Source: Solanum dulcamara
Taxonomy: Eukaryota > Streptophyta > Magnoliopsida > Solanales > Solanaceae
Length of the DNA stretch: 64,000 bases
Reading direction: 5' to 3'
Assembly (NCBI RefSeq): GCF_947179165.1
Contig: NC_077239.1
Location: 32,068,134 to 32,132,133, forward strand
Shown here piece by piece: positions 50,401 to 59,022 of the stretch. A model generated the notes under the pieces. That model made no database searches and was not told the DNA's origin. It saw only the letters and a program-made list of their open reading frames with translations. The translations under genes and the position numbers were made by a program. How positions within the stretch are numbered: the first letter of the stretch is position 1; every line of letters begins with the position of its first letter.

Positions 50401-53002
50401 CATGTATCAAGGTTGACCGGAAGTTCAAGCGTTTGGAGAACAAAATGGATTCAAATCACATTGATCTTTTGAAAGCCATCGACAGTATGGCGAACCGAAT
50501 GACTGGCACATCATCTCAAGTTAAAAAAGATGATTTTGATCAATCATTCCATGTGGTTGAACAACAAGAAGCACCTACTGGATTGGAGGTGCACAATTTT
50601 GCAAATAAATCTGACCCACCCCAAAAAAATGACAAATCTAATGTCCAGGAAGATATTAAGGTACATACATCATGTAATATTTGATATTTATGCTTTTAAA
50701 CTTCTGGATACTTTTCATTGTCATGTATCAAATGTAAATGTTATTATGTTTTCAGGGACCTGAACCATCCACCATGATAAATCAGGTGGACAACATATCG
50801 GAACAAAGCATTTCAGCAGATGTTCCTGAATTATTTGATCAGCAAGTTTATTCTGATACATTAAAGGTAATGTATTAGAAACAAATTGATGAACAATTTG
50901 ATTCTATATATATATTTTGTATAAGCTCAACCTCTTTAAATATATATATATATAGATATTTAGTACATATATATCATAAGTAAATGTTATATCCATAGTT
51001 TTTTATTTAGTAATTGTTTTTTTAACATTTGTAGGAATCGAAAACATTAAATTTTACACCACAATTGAAGGATGTATCAGCACACCAAATGGAACCACAA
51101 AGAGCAGATACTGATCAGCTTATTGCTAATTCTGATACATTACAGGTAATGTATCAGATTCTTTACTGAGATAAAATCAACATTATTAATTTTTTTAATG
51201 ACGTTATACATTATGTGTAGAACACTGGAAAGAAAGATGGAAGAGTAGCCGATGATAAATCTGACAAAGTAGAAGAGCAAGTCGAGGAGATTGAAAAAGA
51301 AAAAATCAAACCAAGCACATCAGAATCCAATACTTCAGCACCATTTTCGACCGAAACTCTGGATGTGATAGATGCTCTAATATACGGACTTTCATTACCA
51401 GCCATGTCATTGACAGCTGTTAGTCATGAGCAAGTTCAGGATGAATGTCTATTACGCGATAGCCAGCTACCAACCACTCTTCCATCAAAAGCTAATGTAT
51501 TGTTTGACGATGCGAAGACACCATCTCGAAGAAGCAGGATTCCTTCGAAGATCTTACAGTCGCCGTATCTTTCAAACTTTGGGTCGAGTGAAAAGGGAAA
51601 GGAAAATTTGTCAGATGTTATGCATCAGACACACCCTTTTGAAGGTTTTGGTATATGCTATCAACCCCCTTCCGAGCTTGTCACAGACTACTCTCAATGG
51701 ATAGATAAAGGACTTCTAAAATCACATGGCAACAAGTAAGTATGACATATTCAACTTATACCCATACAAGTCGTGTATTATATTTGTTATGTTATTAAAC
51801 TACAAGTTTCCATTCAGAAATTCGAAGGAGGATCATTACAGATCTAAGTGCTCTTCATTCGGCTTTGAAAAAATGAACTTTGTTGTGGCATTTTCTAAAG
51901 ATAAGAACTGGTTCTACCTAATATCACATCCGGACAGATGCTGGAACGATGAGGTAAAAATTTCATCATAAATAATATGATACAACTCATACTAACTACC
52001 TGATACATACATATTAATGTATCTGATACATAGATAGATAAATGTATCTGATACATTCATAATCTGATACATGATGCTAGTTGTTATATAACTAATACTT
52101 TCTTAAAATGTGCAGCACATCGATGTAATATTTTACTACCTTCGGAAGAAATCGAAGATGCAGTTGAGCAATCAGTATCGATACACAACGACAAACTGCA
52201 TTTTCAAAAATTACATCGAATATGCACACACACGCTACTATCACCTTCCACCTAACATTTCTACACAAGAAGATATGGCAAGGGCCACTGTTACAGCTCA
52301 TCAAGAGAGATCCGTGAAGAACATAATAAGAGGTTTCTCAATACCAGCCAGTTTGTCCTGGCATTTGGTAGATGAGGTATACATTCCAGTAAACTGCGAC
52401 AGGGATTTTCATTGGGTTCTTGCGGTAGTTGTGTTGAAAGAGAGGTTGATACGTGTGTATGATTCATCGCCTAGACGAAGAAGTAGCAACCCTTCCCAAG
52501 AGATCCAAAAGATAGCAGCAATGCTACCAACATACCTGCAAGACAGTGGTTTCTTTGACAACAACGAACGTACTGATTGGTCGTCTCTTGATTCATACAA
52601 GGACAAATCAACCGGTAACATGCTTGAACCACATCACCCATTTGCAGTTGAGTATGTTGAAGAAATTGCGCAACAGGGAAGTGGCAGCTTGTGAGTATTA
52701 ACATCGGCTATGTATACCTAAATCATTCATATGTCAATTTTACTTTTTTTAAATTCCTGTATTCCTTTATTTGCAGGGATTGTAGAGTTTTCCTGGCCAT
52801 GTTTGCTGAATATCTTAGTGATGGAATTTCTATTCCAAATACCGGACTAAACGCTGAATTCTTCCATTCAAGATATGCCGCACTCTTATGGAGATATGGT
52901 TGTCAGAAGGCCATGGATGGTTATGTTAGCGATAACGACGATCCAAAAAAACCTAGGAGAGACATATCTCCAAACCAAGGAGAACTGATTGATGTCCAAT
53001 AA
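47483..53002 (+). pseudogene. DUF1985 and Ulp1/C48 cysteine protease gene of the MULE, about 10 exons, four stops
   Basis: Exons inferred from GT/AG sites and frame: 47,483-47,716; 48,567-49,379; 49,833-~50,321; 50,412-50,660; 50,756-50,866; 51,035-51,145; 51,221-51,735; 51,818-51,953; 52,116-52,690; 52,777-53,002, about 1,152 codons. Exon 2 holds a DUF1985 domain (FRQSIFGHYLDMPN, LRFTINDFAIITGLRC, GGWKTNEDAVQ). The middle is Pro/Ser/Glu-rich and low in complexity. Exons 8-10 hold a Ulp1 fold with WNDEHID, catalytic His (DFHWVLAV, ~985), Asp (VYDS, ~1002), Gln (~1072) and Cys (DCRVF, ~1080). Breaks: TGA at 47,525 (a CGA-to-TGA type change), TAA 49,110 and 49,137, TGA 49,242, and no canonical donor for exon 3. 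Known role of the fold: cleavage of SUMO-type conjugates; the role in MULEs is unknown. Confidence 0.82.
47770..48445 (+). repeat. ~124-bp tandem repeat in intron 1 of the Ulp1 gene, six copies
   Basis: TCTGATACAT marks successive units at 47,776, 47,900, 48,026, 48,149, 48,273 and 48,399 (spacing 123-126). Units contain ATGTATCAGATACAT and a 'taagtgtcagttt' block. The unit is close in length and motif to the 127-bp array in the transposase gene. Confidence 0.85.
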
Positions 53003-53994
53003 TTTTTTTTGATAGTAAACATTTTAGGTGATTCTGATTCTTTCAATGTGTCTGATACATAAACTGTAATGTATCAGATTTAGTATGTTTTAATATTTCC
53101 ATACCTCAGATTTACTATGTTTTTCTCTGGTGTCAAAATGGAATATAAAATCAAAGTTTATGTTTTATACTCTACTGTATCAAACTTGTATCGAGTATAA
53201 TATTCATAAGTGTCACATTTTTTGAATTCTGATACATGAATCAAGTTTTTTTTATTATGATACATCATGCACATGTATCAGATTCTCATTTCTCAAGATT
53301 TAATGATTGTATCAGATTTAATATGTTTTAATATTTCCATACATCAGATTTACTATGTTTTTCTCTAGTGTCAAAATCAAATATAAAATCAAAGTTTATG
53401 TTTTATATTCTACTATATCAAATTTGTATCGAGTATAATATTCATAAGTGTCACATTTTGTGAATTCTGATACATGAGATAAGTTTTATTTTATTATGAT
53501 ACATCATGCACATGTATCAGATTCTCATTTCTCAATATTTAATGATTCTGATACATTAATTTTTTGCATAAGAATTCTATGTCTCAAGATTTAACGTATA
53601 TGATACATCTTGCTTATGTATCAGATTCGCATTTATCAAAATTTACTACATATGATAATCTACAACCTATATCAAATAGGATCTTATGTATCACCAACAA
53701 CTCTTGTGTAATTATGGTTGTCGAAAAGACAAGAATGTTTATGTTTGGGAAAATAACGATCCAAAAAATAAACCATGTGAGATTTCATTAATCCAAGTCA
53801 AGGCGAACCGATGGACGTCCTGTATTTTATTTTAAAAAAAATTATAGCAATAAAATGTTCTAATCTTGATACATATCAACTGAAAAAAGATTTTTATATT
53901 TATGTCATGTGTCAAACTCAAATATAAAATATAATAATAGATGTTATTTTATGATTCAATTAGAATGTACACCGAGATACAACAAACATCATAT
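53003..53994. other. Spacer between the convergent MULE genes
   Basis: AT-rich, with scattered TGATACAT half-sites and one direct duplication of about 235-240 bp (from about 53,080 and from about 53,320, sharing 'tttaatatttccatac' and 'gtatcgagtataatattcat'). No gene. Confidence 0.7.
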
Positions 53995-54429
53995 CTATTT
54001 AGGAATGAAATTACAAGTCTTTTTGTTGTGGCCTTCGTGGCCACAACGTCCACAAGAATTTGTGCTACTTGTTATTTTCTCATTAGCGAACTTTTTTCTC
54101 CCTTTCTTTGGTTTTCCTGGCATCCTTTTGTATATTGGCGGCAAGACAATTTCTTCTAAAATTTCCTTCGGAGCAGTCCAGTCTTTCTTATCTGGCATTG
54201 GAACCATTGGTAATTCATAAGTATTTGCCAACGCCTCTGATTTGTAGTAATCAGAACAATATGGGTGCAGGTCAGTAATGTTCTTGCTCTTCAACACTGC
54301 AATTGCATGTGGACATGGTATCTCGTCTAGTTGAAATCTACCACAAGTGCATGTTTTTCTCTTTAGACACACAATGTATCTTATACCTAATTCGTAAACA
54401 GAATAAAGATACTCTGATGAAGCAATAAC

Positions 54430-55186
54430 CTGCAGGAATTATATTTCAAATTTATGTATCAGTACTGCTTCCTCACATACACAACTATGTATCAGAACTG
54501 ATGTAAAAGGGTAATAATTATCACAGGATATACATATCAGATGAATCAACAGCCAGCAAGAAATAAATTTCACATATATGTATAAGAAAGTACGTATCAA
54601 TTACAGAAATGATGTATCAGAACTGATGTATCAGTATGTATTTTAAACATGTTATGTTTATATGTGTCAGTACTTATGTATCAACTACACATTTGATGTA
54701 TCCGAATTGATATATCAGTGTATAATGAGCACAGGCTATACTTGAACGACGAAGCAACAAACTGATATAAATAAACTTCACATATATCTAATAGTACTTA
54801 TGTATCATCTACACAAATAATGTATCTACACTGATGTATCAGTATATATTTAGAACAATTTATGCATAACTGATTAATCATCAGCCTGAAGGAAAATAAT
54901 CTTTACATATATGTATCAGAACTTATGTATCAAATGTAGAACTTATGTATCATAATTGAAGTTTCATTATTTAATTAGCACATGTTATACATAACTAATG
55001 AATCATCAGCCACCAAAAAATAAAGATCACATATATGTATCATAAAGTATGATTCAATTACAGAAATGATGTATCAGAACTGATGTATCAATATATATGT
55101 ATCAGAAAGTATGTATCAGAAAGTATTTATCATGTACCAGAACTGATGTATCAGTATATATGTGTCAGAAAGTATGTATCGTGTAC
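54430..55186. repeat. Intron 3 of the transposase gene, dense in TGATACAT half-sites
   Basis: 757 bp between exons 4 and 3. Sequences such as 'gatgtatcagaactgatgtatcag' recur with irregular spacing; nearly every 20-60 bp carries a GTATCA. No coding content. Confidence 0.8.
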
Positions 55187-56680
55187 CTTCATTCTCGAAC
55201 ACTTGATCGTGTTTGAAACTAGGATATCTTCGAATTTTCTACCCAAAGTATGTTTTGTATAAGATGCTATTTCTCTATTTTTGCAGTTCCAAGAACCAAA
55301 TAACATTCTCGTTTGCTCCAAAAAGTCAATTATAGGCAGCTCTCGTGCTTCAACAAGACATCCATTGATACATTCTGCGATGTTAGAAGTCATCATTCTA
55401 CCCCTGTTGACAGTGGCATGAACCCTTGACCACTTTTCGTATCCTGCATTTTTTAAATATTGTGCCACCCGTTGATCGATTCTTTCAACTTTGGCCATTA
55501 ATTTATCGACTTCATCTTTTCGGTATGCCTTGGCCATTGAATAAAAGATGTCACTTAGTACAACTTTACTCCTTCTGTATTTAGTACACACATTTTTCCA
55601 TATATGCCATATGCATGCAAAATGAGGAACATTGGGAAATACCATGCTTACACTCTTATTTATGCTTTCGTTCCTATCTGATACAACACACATATTGTCC
55701 CTCTCTCCAAATGCATTTTTGAAATTCTGAAAAATCCACGTCCATGATGAATCATTTTTCGTATCAACAATACCATATGCCAATGGCAATATGCAACCTA
55801 ATAAATCAATAATAGCGATACAATAGTTATTAGAATTCATCAGAATCACAACAAACATGAAAAATGAGATGACACACTGTTATTCAATAAGAAATAGTAT
55901 AAGAAAGTAATACCTGCCCCATCAAGTATGCTAGCTGATACAAACGTTCCTTTATAAGGTCCATCAAGATGTGCACCGTCAACAACAACTACTGGTCGAC
56001 AAAACTGAAACTCCCTCATCAATGGCCTTAATGCTATGAACAAATACATGAATTCATCAGTTGATGACTTGTGCATACTTATGTACGAATTTGGATATAC
56101 GGTTTTTAGAATATGTATGTATACAGGCAGCTGTCTATATCCATCAGCAGGTTTTCCCCTTAACATCTGCAAAGCATGCTCTTTTGAACGCCATGCCTGT
56201 TGATAGGTAATATCAATTCCATACGCTGATTTAATATCCTCTCGTATATCATTAGGGGTGACAATTCTCTTATGATTAACCAATTTAGGGGCTGTGAATG
56301 CACTAACAAAAGCCTTTGTAGCATGAACTTTGTTGAAAATCCTATCTCTCAGTGCACATGAATGTTCACTATTGAAATATCTAACTTTGAATATATTCGA
56401 TTTTTTCCAACATGAAGCTTTCATTCTCCAACAACATCCTTCTGAAAGGCATACTAACACATAACTGCATTTGTATTAAAAAAAATGACATGTATCATAT
56501 CAATATTTTTTCATTTATAATATTAACAAATACAGTGACATACTGATAGGAAGTGTGTCAACCCATGTACTTGATACATGCTTCTTTGTATGTATTGTTA
56601 AAAAAAACATCTGATACATAGAGTATTATGAATCTGATACATACTGACAGCATTATTATCATTTTTTAACTGAGTTACAG

Positions 56681-57445
56681 GAATGGAGTTTTGATGTATC
56701 ATGACAGAAAAATTTATTTTATTTTAAGAATGTATCAGATACACATAGTAATATGTATCTGATACATACTGTTGGATACTATCCAACATCAAAATTCCCA
56801 AATGCAGAAATGGAGTTTTGATGTATCATGACAGGAAAATTTATTTTATTTTAAGAATGTATCAGATACACATAGTAATATGTATCTGATACATACTGTT
56901 GGATACTATCCAACATCAAAATTCCCAAATGCAGAAATGGAGTTTTGATGTATCATGACAGGAAAATTTATTTTATTTTAAGAATGTATCAGATACACAT
57001 AGTAATATGTATCTGATACATACTGTTGGATACTATCCAACATCAAAATTTCCAAATGCAGAAATGGAGTTTTGATGTATCATGACATGAAAAATTATTT
57101 TATTTTAAGAATGTATCAGATACACACAGTAATATGTATCTGATACATACTGTTGGATACTATCCAACATCAAAATTTCCAAATGCAGAAATGGAGTTTT
57201 GATGTATCATGATATGAAAAATTATTTTATTTTAAGAATGTATCAGATACACACAGTAATATGTATCTGATACATACTGTTGGATACTATCCAACATCAA
57301 AATTTCCAAATGCAGAAATGGAGTTTTGATGTATCATGACATGAAAAATTATTTTATTTTAAGAATGTATCAGATACACACAGTAATATGTATCTGATAC
57401 ATACTGTTGGATACTATCCAACATCAAAATTTCCAAATGCAGATT
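56681..57445 (-). repeat. 127-bp tandem repeat in intron 1 of the transposase gene, six copies
   Basis: The unit start GGAGTTTTGATGTATC occurs at 56,685, 56,812, 56,939, 57,066, 57,193 and 57,320, exactly 127 bp apart. Copies differ by only a few bases, so the array is recent or homogenised. Each unit has ATGTATCTGATACAT, a second near-palindrome ATGTATCAGATACAC, and a hairpin (GTTGGATACTATCCAAC). Confidence 0.95.
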
Positions 57446-58039
57446 ATGCGCATACCTTTTACTGTCGGATCTTTTAACCTTGAAATTAAATTCATTATTG
57501 ATTTTGTATTTGGCCATTACATCAACTAGAGTTGCTTTATCCTTATAGAATTGATTCTCCTTCACTTCCGCACCATTTGTATCATCTATGTAGTTCGTCA
57601 ACTCCAATTCTGCTATATAACAACTTGCAACTTTACCAGATTCTTCTAAACCAAAATTATGGGATTCATTCGCATTTGATTCGGCACAAACGATTGCTCC
57701 AGATGTATTGTCGAATGATTTTATCTCACATCTTTTTATATCAAAGCTTGATATGCACAGGGGATAATTCACGAAACCAGGCTCTTTCTTCTTCAACTCT
57801 ATGTAAAGATTAACACCCATATCATTACGAATATATATTGGCGACGAGTTACCTTCAACTATGTATCGGATTTCAATTTCTTTCTCTGATTCATCCACAC
57901 TCAATTCAGCAGCGATTGCTGCTTTTAAATTCGAGTAAGATACATTATCACCGACAACGATTCCATCACTTTTGTATTATTCATAAGTAATATCGGATTG
58001 CCAAACTCCAGAATATCTCAGTAGTATCGAGATATTCAT

Positions 58040-58760
58040 ATCGATTAATTGATGAAATGCGAAGTTTGATTTGAATTGATACTCTGTTGTTTTCCTTGTA
58101 GTCGATGCTCTGACTTTTGGCTTCAAAATTCATCTACATAACTGTCGCCTTCTTTAATAGATCAGTAATTGATATAAATAGCCAATCTTTTATCCATAAA
58201 TAGCTGATGTGCATTAACTATTCTATAGCTAAAGTTATGTATCAGATACATAACTTATGTATCAGCAAAAGTTGAAAAATAATTGAAATCAACTTCGGTA
58301 TGAATTGATGCTCTGTTTTTTCCATTCGAGACGACGCTATGTTTTTTGGCTTGAATCTTCATGGACATAACAATTGTTTTTTTTACAATTGATGTATCAT
58401 ATACATAACTGATCTATCAGATACATAACCCAAACTGGAAAAAAAATGGAAACAAAGTTGGTTTGAATTTATGCTCTGTTTTTTTGGGCTTAAATCTTCA
58501 ACTGCACAACCGTTCTTTTTTTAACCAAATTAATCTCATTAATTAGATCACTAATTGATTTGAAGAACCAATCATCCCTTATATTAAGATACTATCCATA
58601 AATAGATGATCTTCATTAATTACTGATTGGATAATTGATGTATCAGATACAAATCTAATGTATCAGAAAAGTTGAAAAAAGGGGATATCGGATAATTTTG
58701 ATACAATGAGGGATGTATAGTAATTAAACTTTTCCATTATGGGATTTAGGTAAAGTTTAC
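58040..58760. promoter_or_regulatory. Right terminal region of the MULE, upstream of the transposase
   Basis: Between the transposase start and the right end lies AT-rich DNA with three imperfect direct repeats about 150-200 bp apart ('gttttttggcttgaatcttcat' type blocks near 58,110, 58,335, 58,485) and more palindromes (58,236-58,262, 58,399, 58,640). It must hold the transposase promoter and the terminal recognition sites; no single box could be assigned. Confidence 0.5.
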
Positions 58761-58769
58761 TAATTAATT
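58761..58769 (+). repeat. MULE target-site duplication, right copy
   Basis: TAATTAATT, identical to 47,110-47,118; hAT sequence resumes after it. Confidence 0.8.
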
Positions 58770-58926
58770 TTGATTTTTCGGTTTAATCAAAGTAAAATAA
58801 TTAAAAACCAAAAACCGAACCGAATTATTAAATTTTTAAAATTACAAACCAAAATCGAAATTTCAAACAGAAAAACCAAAACCAAAATTAAAAGAAGTTT
58901 AGTTCGGTCAGTTTTTTCTGTTTGGG

Positions 58927-59022
58927 TCTATGGTCCGTAGACCTTTTACAGACCGTATGATCGTCCGTCTAAAATGTCTTAGCCATTTTCCAATTTGGCT
59001 CCTTTATACAGATGGCCCTACG
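58927..59022 (+). repeat. 96-bp direct repeat, right copy, abutting the hAT element
   Basis: Pairs with 42,374-42,469. It starts directly after the hAT right terminus (TGTTTGGG). The sequence after it continues the inverted family-2 LTR. Confidence 0.85.

Larger units (their letters stand above)
53995..58039 (-). pseudogene. MuDR-type MULE transposase, 4 exons, one premature stop
   Basis: Exons on the minus strand: 58,039-57,456; 56,464-55,914; 55,797-55,187; 54,429-53,995, all with GT..AG introns and matching phases, giving 726 codons. Domains: N-terminal MuDR DNA-binding region (about 120-230, ending CCWRMKASCW), MULE catalytic core with Asp357 (VVVDGAHLDGPY), Asp419 (VVSDRNES) and Glu520 (SNIAECIN) plus the C440/H443 motif, SWIM zinc finger C609-C611-C621-H623, and a CCHC zinc knuckle C708-C711-H716-C721 before the stop. 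Length and order are normal for the family. The one break is TAA at 57,977-57,979 (codon 21); no other stop is present. The next in-frame ATG lies about 70 codons in, so a shortened protein keeping all known domains is conceivable. The protein would cut and insert the element in the nucleus. Confidence 0.88.
47119..58760 (+). mobile_element. KI-like MULE (non-TIR) with transposase and Ulp1 protease genes
   Basis: An 11,642-bp element flanked by exact 9-bp duplications TAATTAATT. Termini are GGGTAAATTACCC at the left and GGTAAAGTTTAC at the right; they share only a short imperfect inverted match (GTAAA-TTACC), so there is no long TIR. It carries a MuDR-type transposase on the minus strand and a DUF1985/Ulp1 protease gene on the plus strand, ending about 1 kb apart in convergent orientation. 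This gene pair and lack of TIRs match what is known of Kaonashi (KI) MULEs. The palindrome ATGTATCWGATACAT and its halves fill its introns and spacers and do not occur in the surrounding hAT. Strand is arbitrary. Confidence 0.85.
42470..58926 (-). mobile_element. hAT transposon, interrupted by a MULE
   Basis: The left end reads TAGGGTTGGGCATTCGG, and both ends are rich in GGTTCGG/CCGAACC and GGTTTTTGG-type subterminal motifs (42,470-42,620; 58,770-58,926), a habit of plant hAT elements. It encodes a broken hAT transposase on the minus strand. Taking out the MULE (47,119-58,760) and one target copy leaves about 4.8 kb, a usual size. The right terminus (CTGTTTGGG) is a poor inverted match to the left, and no 8-bp target duplication is visible; instead a 96-bp direct repeat abuts both ends. 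Confidence 0.75.

Noticed and set aside
55846..55913. The open frame that seems to join transposase exon 2 into the following sequence, and its partner reading into exon 3 from 55,858.
   Set aside because: Both run through an intron; GT at 55,913 and AG at 55,798 give the phase that matches the MULE family, and the intronic residues do not.
56681..58700. The regular TGATACAT repeats as a CRISPR array.
   Set aside because: Units are tandem with no variable spacers, the host is a plant, and no cas genes are present.
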